Of a DNA stretch of 64,000 bases, positions 20,748-31,747 are shown piece after piece (the first letter of the stretch is position 1; every line of letters starts with the position of its first letter). The DNA is from Karstenula rhodostoma CBS 690.94 (taxonomy: Eukaryota > Ascomycota > Dothideomycetes > Pleosporales > Didymosphaeriaceae). The stretch is from contig MU001508.1 in assembly GCA_010093485.1 (NCBI GenBank), positions 820,051 to 884,050 of the forward strand, written 5' to 3'. Both the position numbers and the translations under genes were made by a program. The notes under the pieces are model-generated. The model was given only the letters and a program-made list of their open reading frames with translations, made no database searches and had not been told where the DNA came from.

Positions 20748-22345
20748 TCAGATAATGCCAGCCCTGGCAGCTTCGCCGCCGCCGGCTTCTACGATAGCTT
20801 CGCGCGCTTTTCCGCGGCCAATACCGCCTTCGCCCACGCCCATTCTACGCGCGACGTACCGCTGAGCAACGACGCCAACGCTGAGGCTGATTACCTCTGA
20901 CATCCATTCCGCGGCCCACTCACGGGGGTCGACACCTCCGTCTTGGATGATCTGTTGGATCTCTGCGGGCAACTGCGCCTCCTCTCCAGCTTCTTCGGTT
21001 GGCGCGGGCGCATCGAGCCACTCGGTCCATTTCGCAGGGAACGATTGACTCAGCGCTTTATAGCTGATGCCATGGATAGGGTCGTGCAGATAGATGGCGA
21101 AAACAACAAGCTCTTCTGTCTCCTTTGGCTCCTCAACATTACCCTCCTTCTCATCCGCTGACGGCGAAGTCTGGAAAAGGTCTTCGGGCGTAGTATAGCT
21201 GATGGCCTGTAAAGCCAAGAATATGTCGCTACTCCGCACGGGATTCGACTCGCTCAAAACCTCAGTCGCCTGCTTCGCTGCCTCTTCCAAGCCCCCTTGT
21301 GCGTTGAAGAACTCGTTGGCGTAGCTCTCAGCGCTGACCCTGACAAGTTTGGTGCCCTCCGGTAGTCCCTGGACGACGCTCAGATCCCGCTTATCCGTGT
21401 CACGCCACCATGGGCCGTCGTTCCAGCCGGCGCTGCTGCCGCGGTGACCGTCCACCGAACTGCGCTGTGTCGACTCTGAGCCCCGCTGGATGACCAATAG
21501 GTCGCCACCCTCGACCTGCGACATTACTGCGGAGAAAGTCTGGTAGATTATGGGGTCGAGCGAAGGGTAGCCGATGAGGTCGTGGGTGATGTGGATTTGA
21601 AGGCGCTCGTGCTGGGAGATGGGCGGGGCGAGTGTATGAACGAGGTTTGTGAATGTCGGGATGGCGCGTTTTTGCAGTTCCTCTCCTACACATTGTCAGA
21701 TACACGTGGACGACGGGTAGTAGTGAGAAGCATACCGAACCCACGCAATGCACCAAGGTTTACATTTCCTCGCACTCCCCGCACTTGCTCCGCCCACCGC
21801 TGTGCCTCCTCGTTCTTTTGCAGTTCTTGGTACGCGGCTTCAGCGCGCTTCCTCGCCGCATCGGCGGTCGCAGATGCCGTCGACAGCAGACCCCCAACGC
21901 TGAAGCCTCCCCAGCCCCACCCGCCGGATTGCTGCGGCGGTGCTGGTGCTGGTGTTGGGTTCACGGGCTCCTCTTCGGTGGGAGCGAAACTCTGGTGGAA
22001 AGAACGGGCGCTCTCTCCCGACTTCCTTGACGGCTGCGGCCTTTCCTCGCTGGTGCGTCCGGAGCCGCTGGACGACGGCGTTGCAACGCCGGCCTTCTTG
22101 CTGGAGGCGGTCGACGACGACGACAGCTTGGGTGTGTTGGAGCGACTGAGGGGGCGGGGTGCTTCGGGTGGCTGGAACTTCTCAAGCGCCTCGAGCTCTT
22201 CGAGCTCCTTGAGGGCGTCGATGTCTTGCTGGGCCGTCTTGCGCGGAGCTTTGGCGGCCTTGGAGGTCTTGGGCGGGGGTGTAGCGGGCGCCTCGGCCTC
22301 CATTTCGAGCTCGGCCAGCTGCTCCTCGACTGTCTTGGGGGGCAT
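20748..22345 (-). CDS. MTC1: Maintenance of telomere capping protein 1 homologue
   Basis: Exons 22345-21736 and 21685-20748 (50-bp intron, GTATGC donor, TGTAG acceptor) encode 515 aa. The N-terminus MPPKTVEEQLAELEMEAEA is an acidic low-complexity segment with Ser/Pro-rich linkers. The conserved fungal Mtc1 region begins near GGWGWGGFSVGGLLSTASAT, continues through AQRWAEQVRGVRGNVNLGAL, and includes ITHDLIGYPSLDPIIYQTFS and IYLHDPIHGISYKALSQSFP. In yeast, mutants in MTC1 are synthetically sick with telomere-capping defects, and the protein associates with vesicle membranes; the molecular role is not settled. The start is the ATG at 22345 because upstream in-frame residues do not resemble the family. 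It lies head-to-head with the RGG-box gene. Confidence 0.85.
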
Positions 22346-22841
22346 GGCGGACGGCGTCAACGTAAAGGTATTGTGCAGCGTATTGTGTCGGCGTGGCGAG
22401 AGGTGAGAAGTGAGAGTCAAGATAGACAATAAGGAAGCTGCATACAGAGCGGAGCTATTGTGGAGCGCAGCGTCCATTGTCGATGCTGCACCTGCATGCC
22501 GAACACCAGGCGGCCAATCAGAGCCTAGCGCCAAGATCGGGTTTTGCAGCAGCCACGAGCGCCTCAAGACAAAGATCACGCCTGCCAGCATCAACCATCA
22601 CCATTAGGATTGACAGGTTCCTGAAAACACGGAGACTTGCGACGCTTTCAAGACTACGCAACTTCCATATCTTCTGGCGCTGCGCGCCTACTTTGTTGTC
22701 TTGTTTTTCGCGCATGCAACGGTCACCCTGACTGCCGTCGCGCTACGCTTCCCCGGGCGGTACCTACCATTCCATGAATTGAATCTACTTCACCCTTCCC
22801 GGAGACGTCAACCACCCTGTTGACCTAGCTACTACACAGCA
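22346..22841. promoter_or_regulatory. Bidirectional promoter MTC1 / RGG-box gene
   Basis: A 496-bp interval between two divergent start codons (22345 minus, 22842 plus). It contains no gene of its own that I can support. Confidence 0.45.
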
Positions 22842-25800
22842 ATGGCCGGTCCCAGGAATCTCCCCGGACGCTCGTCGCAGCGCCGAAGTGCGAATCAGCA
22901 GGATGATGAGCCGCCTCCGCGAACCCGTTCTGGTCGCGGTCCAAAGTCGGCTGCAAAACCAGACAGCAAACCAGACATTGTGTCACCCAAGGCCAATTCG
23001 CAACAGTCCAGCACTACTCCACAGACGAGGAAGACAACTCGTCAAGCCTCTACGGTTGCCAATTATGCCGACCTCGAAGCCGGTAACGTGGTCTACGCCA
23101 TATATGAGGCGCCGATTTGGACCGTCGTGGGCCTGCCTCGGGATTTCTTGGACGGCCTCAAAGAGCACAAAAATTCCCGGAAACGCAGATTCAGCGAACG
23201 CTCTGAGCTGCCTACACTGAACACTTTGTTCGCTCATTCAGACACAGTGAGCGATGACGAGAGCGATGACATTCCTTCGCCCCAGCCTGCCGCTGCCCGG
23301 GGCAGGGGCCGCGGACGTGGTGGGCGCGGAAGCAGGGGCGGTCGCGGCAGAGGTGGAAGGGGCAGAGGAAGTCGTGGAGGCAGAGGCGGAACGACTGCTG
23401 CTGCACCGCGAACGACGTCTCCTTTGCGCACTCGACCATCTCGCAATGCTGCACCCGCCTTTCCATTAGTGGAAGAAGACGATGAGGAGCCGTCCAATCA
23501 GGAGTCGGCTGTGGAAGACGCTAAGCGATCGCCCGAGCTCGAAGAGGAAACCATGAACGAACTGACAGATGCGGAGACTATGAACGAACTGACAGATGAT
23601 GCGGAGCCTATGAACGAGTTGACCGACGATGATCTTGAGAAAAAGGAGCCCGTAGAAGGTGTCGCCTATCAGAAAATGGGCGACGTCGTCTGGGAATCGC
23701 AGACACCACCCGGCTCGCCGCCGCCGGCACTCGCGCTAGCCTACAAAGACCCAGACGCCAAAATCCCCGTTCCAGTCGCAGCCCCCAAGTTATCGCTGCC
23801 AGCAAAGTCGGGCTCACGTACCCGAACTCCCAAGGAAGGTACCTCGACGCCCATACCTCCGCCTAAATTGCCTCGTCTTGCTCCAGAGGATGATGCGCTC
23901 TCCGACTCTGATCTTCCAGGGCCGTGGATTGAAGGGCTACCTAGCCCTATTGAGGCCGAATGCGAAGACAGAGCCGACTATCTCTTACAAAAGAGGTTCG
24001 AGCCTATGGTTGACGTCCAAGATGCCATTGCTTCCTTGACCAAATTCCCTCTCGCGCAACGCAGCACCGAGAGCTTGTATGCGTTGGCCGAAAACACGCA
24101 AAGGATCTTGAAGGCGTGGCAGGATGAGTATCTTCGCTTGGACGCTCGGGTAGGTTGTTCCAGCCTGGGATTTGTTATAATGCTGATTATGTAGACTGCT
24201 CCTCATGCACACCCGCCCAAAAAGCCTTGCAATGCTGGCCGCATTCCCATCAATCCGCTCGTTTATGAAGACATGAAAGAAGCGGACATCTATGGTTATA
24301 CTTACAACCCAAAGATAACAGAACCTGGTTTCCAGGATCCATTCACGCAACGGCCTGGGCATGAACAATCGGGCGGTAGAGAATTGCGACAGCGCCGCGC
24401 TAATGCCATGCTGGACTCTGCTGCTCCTAGTGAGGACGAAGAAGAGGACGAAGAAGGACGACATGCCAAGCGACAACGCCGAGCGACACGCCGATTTGAA
24501 GGAAGCGATGCAGGCACCGGCACCGTTACCGGCACCACCACACCAAAGAAACACAACGGTTGGGGCGGCGCGCGGAAGAAGGGTGTCAGCAAGTATGCTA
24601 AGTCAAGTGAGCATGCCGCCTCTGCAACTCCCGAGCCCGATGCACGCGTGAAGCGTGGAAGAGGCCTGCTTCACCCACGAGTTCAGGAGATGCGAGAAGA
24701 GTCTGCAGTGGTTAGCTCGGGAGATGACGGTGGGTCAAACGTTGACTCGGTGGACGACGAAGAGCATGTTGTTCGGCCGGCTACAAGAGGAGGTAGAGGC
24801 CGAGGTGGAGGGCGAGGTGGCAGGGGACGAGGTGGATATGGCGCAAAGGGGCCGAGGAAGAGATTGTTTGAAGAAGACGAGCCCATCCCATCGGCACATG
24901 CGCCAAATGGACCTCCACCCGCGCTCCAGTCGCTGAGCGAAGGACAGAACCAGTTCACACTTAGTACGCCCGCTGGCGCGGCAGTCCCCCCTCCTGTTAT
25001 CGGCCCAAATTCTACAGAAACCGTCTTCCAAGCTACGCCTCAGCCTTATGCCTACCAGGACCTAGGTGCAGGACCACACCCGAGCGCGCACACTCCCGAT
25101 ACTTATATGAATACCACCCCACTAAGCCAGTATAGCAACCCCTACGATGACTCTGCGAACAATTCTGCCTCTGGCTCACGGAAGAAGCCACGCGTTAAGA
25201 GTGAGAAGCGTAGTCAATCCATGACCATATGGTGGGCCGAACGCAAAGCACGCCAGAAAGAAGCCGACGAGAAGAGCGGCACACCACCCAAGCCACCGTC
25301 GCGCTCCAACTCTGGTACCGGCCGGCGAGGCGGCAGAACATCAGGAGCTGGCTCACCAGCCGCAAAACAACATCCCGAGCCTCAACACCGTCAACCAATA
25401 CCATTCTATTCCGACCCGCACGCACAGCCTCCACCGCCCCCTCCTCAGGAGGTTCAGGCTTTCCACTCGCACCCGCCTCCACCAGCACCCTTTTCCGCAC
25501 CATCACCTTCAACCGCCCATTTGCCGGCTGTCTCGTACCCACCGCCACCCTCCCTTCTGATGCAACCTTCTCCACTAGCCGCGCTTCCATCGACCGTACC
25601 ACCGCCGCCCCCAGGTCCAGGTCGTACACTCGCACCTGCACCTCTTCCACCACAGGTTCCGATGTCCGCGTACCCGAGCCCTTACGGCCCGAGGACCGCA
25701 CCACGACCAAAAAGCAATGGGCCTCTACCGCTGGCACCCGCGCTGAACCATGTCAGCCCATACCCGCCGATGGGGATAGGAATGGGCATTGGGTCTAGCC

Positions 25801-25874
25801 AGCCAGTTAGGGATATGCCTTTCAAGGTCCTGGTGCCCGGCATTCCGCCAGACAGCCGGAGGGAGAGTCGTTAG
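22842..25874 (+). CDS. Large RGG-box low-complexity protein, function unknown
   Basis: Exons 22842-24149 and 24195-25874 (45-bp intron, phase 0) encode 995 aa. Most of it is disordered. A first Arg-Gly run lies at about residues 150-185 (RGRGRGRGGRGSRGGRGRGG) and a second at about 650-668. These RGG boxes are typical of RNA- or nucleic-acid-binding proteins. Near residues 236-262 the motif MNELTD occurs three times. The only globular-looking, probably conserved block spans the intron: LLQKRFEPMVDVQDAIASL through INPLVYEDMKEADIYGYTYN and DPFTQRPG. A basic segment (KKPRVKSEKRSQSMTIWWAE) and a long Pro-rich tail follow. I do not recognise the family. Nuclear chromatin or RNA association is an inference from composition only. 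Confidence 0.8.
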
Positions 25875-26471
25875 GAGCGACCACGGAGAGCACGCGAGGG
25901 TAAGTGGAGATCGCAGATTTAGTGAGGACGGGAACAAATGATTGGACATAGGTGTCGGAGCGGGATCGTACTTATTTTTGCATTGGGTTGGCGTTATTTT
26001 TACATCAGCGTCATGCACTTGGGTGGGCGTACGTTTGGAAACCTCGGTCTGTACGAAGGCAATGCTTGTATACTCAGTACATCTCATACTAGATCTTAAT
26101 CTCACACTTGCTGGAGAACGGTGAGTTATAAGTCAATATTATGGTAAAGTTGACTGGTGCATTCGTCCATCTGCAGAAGCTATATCTCCAAAAAAAAAAA
26201 AAAAAAATTTACTAGCGGCAACGAGCAGCGGACATTGCTCCTCTTAAACGATACAGAGGCCGGATAGAAAACTCTTTTTCAAGGGAGTCTTCTCGTTTAA
26301 CTAAGCAATCATTTCATAGCGTTAAATACGTATGATAACTTGAGTTATCCTAGGATGTTGAATCGTCTAGGAAATAAGTATCCACCACATCACACTTCCG
26401 ACCCAGAGTGTAACCCTTAGGCACTCGTGCACCAGGCACCAGGCACCAACACCTCCATCCCCCTTCACACC
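25875..26471. other. Convergent intergenic region with poly-A tract
   Basis: 3' flanks of the RGG-box gene and the AA9 gene. A run of 18 A residues occurs at 26190-26207. No gene is supported. Confidence 0.5.
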
Positions 26472-27450
26472 TCACATCTCCCTCCTCCATTCCCTCTTCG
26501 CCACCTCGCCCGTCCAAACGGCCGGCCCGGGCGGTACATACCCGTCCAGCCCGCTATTAAAATCGACCCCAGGCGTCGTCAACCCAATCCCCTCATCAAA
26601 CGAGCTATAATCATCCGGTATCCTAATCGTAGGCCCAGGCGTTCCGGCGCCCTCCCCGACAATCGCCACGTGCGCGCAGTTGACGTACCACTGGCTGTGG
26701 CCGGGCCAGTCCTTGATCGGGAAGGAGACCTCGAGGCGCAGGAGGTAGGTTCCTGGTGGCGTGGCGGCGGGGATTGTGAAATTGATCTGCGGGTCATCCT
26801 GTCAGTACGAGGTGAAGTTGGGAATTTGGTGGGAGATGTAGGTACCTGAGTTGCTCTGTCTGTCGCCCACGTGGTGTTGCTGGATGGCCCGAGATAGTAT
26901 ATCTTGAACCAGTCGCCGTCGCCGTCGCCTGCGTCTGTGGTGGGATCGGCGGACGCGCTCATGAAGACTTGGGCGGGGCCTGGGTGGAAGATGCCGTTGT
27001 TGTATTGGGGGTCTACGAATTCCTGAGTCGCGGACGGGTTAGTGGATGGGTTGCTTTGGAAGCACGGATGGAAAAGGGAGGAGCGTACTTTGATGTGAAA
27101 CCCAACGGCGCTGCCTGCTATGATGGTCGCGGTCTCCATTTTAGCAGCGCCATAGGCAAAGGCGTCGCGCCCGCAGCGCACGTCGGTCATGTATTTGTCT
27201 TCGAATTCGCCGTAGACGGGGTACTCTTTGCCGTTGTAACCACCTGGCTTGTAGTCGCCATCATGGGGGCGGACGTCTCTGTACTGGTGTTAAAACTTTG
27301 GTGGACGTGGCCTCGGAGGACGTCGTACCTAACGTATTTGAACTCGGGAGTTGTGGTGCCGTTGACAATAAGGTGAGGGAAGTAGTAGTGTGCTGCAGCG
27401 GAGTGTAGGAGCGTGAAGAAAGCTATGGATGCAAAGGTTGTTTTCGCCGT
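26472..27450 (-). CDS. AA9 lytic polysaccharide monooxygenase, no ATG start visible
   Basis: AA9 enzymes are secreted copper monooxygenases that cleave cellulose or xyloglucan oxidatively. Exons 27450-27329, 27278-27089, 27022-26846 and 26798-26472 would encode 271 aa. The mature N-terminus is HYYFPHLIVNG; His1 is the first copper ligand and must be exposed by signal-peptide removal. The second His is in GIFHPGPAQ, and the axial Tyr is in HSQWYVNCAH (Gln-x-Tyr). Cys76 and Cys204 can form the family disulphide. Intron 27088-27023 (66 nt) is stop-free. The frame for the signal peptide (AKTTFASIAFFTLLHSAAA) has no ATG; an in-frame stop lies upstream. An ACG at 27450-27448 with A at -3 and G at +4 sits where the start belongs. 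There is no minus-strand ATG between about 27330 and 27733. It may use ACG, have a distant 5' exon, or be inactive. Confidence 0.85.
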
Positions 27451-28577
27451 TGTTGAAAAGACTCGCGACGGATCAGGAGATTGATCTGTCTGATGGAAAA
27501 AAATAATGTTGGGTGAGCTTAGATGTACTTAAATTCTACTGCACTGAAGGCGACCTCCTTGTAGGGCGGGACCACGGACGAGTTCTGCAGGATGCAAGTG
27601 CAAGGCAGAAAGGGATTTCTGCGCTCAGGAGGCGGTGTAAGCTTGCAGGTCTTTACAAAGTGAGGGCTCACAAGTTGCACAGACAGGCCAGTAGATGCAC
27701 GGAACACGCGGACGCTTTTGTTCGTAGATGCTACATATCTGGAACAATGATGATTGGTCTGTTGGGAACTTGTCACCGCGTGGATAAAGTTGTCATGGAT
27801 TTGGGAAGACTGCATCACGGGGACAGTCTCCCATACTTCACTGTTCTGTTATAGAGAGCTGAGGCTATTTGAAGACACAACGGCCTATACTGATCTCTCT
27901 GGAAGCTGTTCTCTAGCTACCATTGTGAACGCTGCTTACACCAGCTTCAGCTTAATATCACCCACGCATTGAGCCTTTGACCACACTTACACCGCGTTCC
28001 CATCTGTGATCGTGAATACGCCATCCAACCTCAACTTGTCATCGGTAAACCGGTAGGTCGGCACAAGCCTTGCAAGTGCAAGGCATTTTTCGACGACTTG
28101 ACTTTTTCGAGAAGGCATGCTCTTACCCAATTGCTTTCGCCGACTGGTCCTTTCTCCTGTTTCGGCCTTATCATTGTGCTACGCACCGCGCATAAAAACG
28201 CAGTGATGGTGAATGGTCTTCACCATTGGTGACAACACAAAATCTCCGCGGACAGAGAATCGATCCCAGTGTGGTTGAACGCGTACCCGTCTGCGCCTCA
28301 TTCCGAGACTACGGTACTTTGGTGGTCGGGCAATAGTCTCCGAGCACCGAGTAACAGTCGACCATTGAGGTGGGTTCGGCTAATGTCTACAGATCCTACG
28401 GCCATCGCCAAGATGTGTTCCACTTTAATGCGAAGAACGAGAGCGCGAGATTTCTTAGACGAGATCAGGTCAGAGAAGGAATTCTTGGTTGCGACGCCCT
28501 CGACGTCAAGCCTACGAAATGACAGTGGGAAGCCGAACTAGCAAAGCATTCGACAAGATCATTTCAAGTACTTCGTA

Positions 28578-29240
28578 TGCATTTTTTAATCAGATTAATA
28601 TATGCAGTTATATATTATATCTATACACGAGAGCTTATGCGAGACGAAAACTAAGCGCTTAGTGGCGCTATTAAATATGATTCTTCGCGAGCTTCTAGAA
28701 GCTGTGGCAAAATACAGTAAAGGAACTCAGTAGGGTGCTAAAACATAAAGATTTTAAACAGCTTAAAGGCTATAAGGTTTCCTTCTCTAGCGGACTATTG
28801 CCTAGCTGCACAGGTAGGACAAACGTGTCGCTCACAGGATCAGGGGGCTGTTAGGCTGGGTAACCCGGGGGACCAGCTCTGTAGAGGAGCGTCTTGTTAC
28901 TTAAAGTTTAGGCGATAATTGCGACAGCGCGTTAAATAGTAACTACTTACAATTAAATTACTAGATAGCAGCGCACGCACGAATATTTCTTAAAACCTTT
29001 AACTCCTCTAACTCCTTCAACTCCGAACCTCGATAAACGCCTGCGATACTCAAACAACGTGAGTGTTGCTCACAGATGTGAAGTCGCGGCCACACAAGGC
29101 GCTCGTAGTGGCGCTATCTTAGATAAAAACTGAGCGCTTGATGGCGCTGTCTTAGACGAAAACTGAGCGCTTGGTGGCACTGTCTTAGATATACGTGACG
29201 TGCCCTTTACTTCACTATCTAATATCCCCGCCTAAATGCA
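28578..29240 (+). mobile_element. MITE-like element, copy B (663 bp)
   Basis: Bounded by TGCATTT and AAATGCA. The left 100 bp and right 120 bp match, in inverse orientation, the whole of copy A (1732-1922). Differences are mostly transitions, which is RIP-like. The right part contains three tandem 30-bp hairpin units (core TGAGCGCTTGGTGGCGCT) at about 29105-29190, and a further unit lies at about 28645-28670. The middle (about 28680-29100) has no counterpart in copy A and no open frame. I infer a relict non-autonomous element; the family is unknown. Confidence 0.7.
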
Positions 29241-29719
29241 ACTGATATTATTATATTGTGAAGAAGGACCGACGGAGCAACAGACACCGTATATACAGTT
29301 CCGGGCAATACAGTGAATTCCGGTGAGCACTATCGTCACAACTTTGGAGAGCTCGCACCCAAACTTGAAGCGGGTATGAGAGTAGAGATGCGAAGTTTTG
29401 TCACATGAGACCATGGGCCATAAACAGAGATACTCGCATCACTATTTTTAAGATTAACACCCCAGAAGAGAGAGCTGATGTGGCGGAACTCTAAAAACCC
29501 CATATGTGTAATATCGGGTGCATTTGTAGACTCTTACGAAAATCCAGGTGTGTGGAAAGATATTTTAAGGGCTAGAATGAGAATTTAAATGGTTACCCGG
29601 TAACGCGCCAAAGACATGCGTGGTGAAGAACATCATCGTCACATCCCTTTGAGCTCACAACGCCCTCACATGGATGAGAAACATGTGATTGCATTGCCTA
29701 AATTGACACAGAACAGAAC

Positions 29720-30480
29720 ATGATACAAACTGTGTTCAGTCTTGAGTCCGCATCAAATGTATGCGTTGATGTTTGTTTTAGTCTCCGAAAAGGAGAAACG
29801 TGTGAAAGAAGAAGATTTGAAGAAATAATAATACCTTTATATAGATATCTGGTCAGCGCCGAACCGACGTGCCTTGCGAGTGTCATCATCATCACACCTC
29901 TGTGTGGAAGACTCAACGCATCGTGAGCACACGCAGTGAGCGGTTGGTAGCAAAGCGGTACAAACAGGGAAACATGTTATGGTAAATGTATCCTTTTAGT
30001 TCCCCATTGCGCCAAAGGAACCTTTTTTTTAGTACCAATGCAGAGGCTGTAAAGTGTGAAGAAGCAAACTCGAGCAGCAAAGAAGGCCTTTATATAGCGT
30101 CCTAGACTCTAAGGCGGCGCAGGCTAGCTATAAGGGTGGTGATGAGGAGTATCACCACAGCTGACATAAGTTTTATCATTTAGTAAAATCCGGTAACTCG
30201 GAGAAACACATGCGTCGTAAGCTTTTAATGTTTGCAACCCAAGCAGTGGGGGAAAGTCATATTGAAAATCGTGTTAAACTTCTGTCACCATGGCGTCTAT
30301 GAGTTGCAATTTTAGTGTCCTACAAAACACGAAAATACTTGAAGATATATAGAATGTCCGCAAGTGGCTCTCATGCGCATCAGGAAAGTGATGCGGAGCC
30401 TTGATAGAAGATGAGGAGCATCATCATCATTAATTTCATAACTCTTTTCTCTTGCTTACGAAAAAATAGCCCACCGTAGA
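29720..30480 (-). repeat. Degenerate ~250-bp tandem array 2 (3 units, inverted relative to array 1)
   Basis: On the minus strand, TATA boxes start at 30349, 30094 and 29841 (periods 255 and 253). For the middle unit, a GGTACTAAAA motif lies 58 nt downstream and ATGGGGAACTAAAA lies with its ATG (30007) 87 nt downstream. For the 29841 unit the distances are 55 nt (GGAGACTAAAAC) and 88 nt (ATGCGGACTCAAGAC at 29753). These equal the distances in array 1. The 30349 unit seems shortened by a deletion. A GGTAAC...ACATGCGT block recurs at about 29595 and 30190. Confidence 0.6.
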
Positions 30481-31222
30481 CGAGTATACACGATCAGATA
30501 TTTTGGAATTTGGCTTAACATAGTGGAAGAAAAGACATGGTGCTCATAGCACCTGCGGCTCGGACTTTGGACTCATAGACCTCTGCTGCTCAGACCGTAC
30601 GCGATCTCCCTCTCACAGCATAGTTACTCTCTCGTTCAATGACTTGCAGATAGCACTTCTTCCATCCTCTAGTTGCAGACGCAAAACAGCAGGACAAACA
30701 TCTCATGTACGTTTAAAGGCTGTATTCGCTGCCAATCACGTGTCTCCTGCTAGTAATCTACCAAAAGACGGTCTGCCACATACTCATATGGATGCTTTGA
30801 CGTCGAGGTTGTAATTCGTAATCTCATCATGGTTTTCAGCATCGATGCCTTGAGAAACTTATTGCGGGCTCACTTGATACATATGCACCCGTATCTAGCG
30901 CCAAAAAAAAAAAAACGTAAGCTCAACTAAACGGTCCAAGAATGGTTGGCGGCAAGTACGCTGAGTTGTTTCAGGACACATAGTTGTAAACGGATATCGT
31001 CATAGCGTATATCCCCACCTGCGGACCCGGGTTACTGCGCCGTGTAAGAAGACCATCACTACTGTTAGACATCCGACGCGCATAGCTGGCTGCTATCACA
31101 CGTTCTCCGCTCAAAACAGCGAGGCGCTCAATTCAGTGCAACCGGAAAGAGTGAGGATCTTTCCACAAACATCTTGCACAGCATAGTCTACAGCCCTGCC
31201 AAACCAACCACGCCCATCCCCC

Positions 31223-31747
31223 CTACGCCTTCGGTTTCTTCCCCCCAACCTCCCCGCTTGTTTTCGCCAGTCCGCCCCCACTCTTCCCATCCCCCGGCCA
31301 CACCACACCCCTCTCATTATCCCCGCCCGCCGCCCACTTCTTCAGTTCCTCAATTCCCGTCCCTTCTAACGCACTCTCATGGCTCGCCTCCAGTTTCACT
31401 TGTACATCCTTTATCCCCCCATCCACCGCCTTCCTCCACGGCGCAGTATCAATGCAGTACCGCGACCCCTCCTTCACCCCCGCGCCACGCAGATCGAGGC
31501 CCTGTTTTGACGAGAAGTCGAGGAAGGAGGCGGTGAGTATGGCGGCGATGGGGGAGCCGGGGTTGCAGAAGCCGGCGTGAACAGTAGAGGGGAGGTTGGT
31601 GGCGGAGGAGGCGGTGGCGAAGAAGCGGGCGAGGGGTTTATGGAGGACTGGAGGGGATGTTAGGTTTGGGATGGAGAAAGGGGAGGGCCGGCGTACACCG
31701 TTCTTCTGCTTGACGTTTATGGCGCCTTGTTCGTGTTTGGCTGACAT
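31223..31747 (-). CDS. DUF2237 family protein
   Basis: Exons 31747-31699 and 31647-31223 encode 157 aa. The match to DUF2237 is the order GFCNPGSP, then TASFLDFSSKQGLDLRG, then GSRYCIDTAPWRKAVDGG and LEASHESALEGTGIEELKKWA. Bacterial and fungal members are small globular proteins of unknown function with conserved Cys/Trp residues. The 51-nt intron (31698-31648, CCTAAC branch site) has no stop. Splicing joins QKN to VLHKPLARFF, matching the usual NVLGKP start of the family, whereas read-through inserts 17 unrelated residues. The C-terminus is a low-complexity Gly/Lys tail. No partner gene is evident nearby. Confidence 0.8.
   Translation of the reverse strand: MSAKHEQGAINVKQKNGVRRPSPFSIPNLTSPPVLHKPLARFFATASSATNLPSTVHAGFCNPGSPIAAILTASFLDFSSKQGLDLRGAGVKEGSRYCIDTAPWRKAVDGGIKDVQVKLEASHESALEGTGIEELKKWAAGGDNERGVVWPGDGKSGGGLAKTSGEVGGKKPKA

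Larger units (their letters stand above)
27451..31222. other. AT-rich, gene-poor repeat region
   Basis: A 3.8-kb stretch with no supportable protein gene. It is visibly richer in A and T than its surroundings, especially from 28550 to 30950. It holds MITE-like copy B and tandem array 2, annotated separately, and short A runs (for example about 30903-30915). The pattern suits RIP-mutated repeats. The open frames at 28269-28541 and 29698-29926 show no motif and are not called. Confidence 0.6.

Noticed and set aside
27519..27818. 99-codon minus-strand frame as a 5' exon for the AA9 gene
   Set aside because: No signal peptide or family similarity, and no donor that would join in phase to the AA9 signal sequence.
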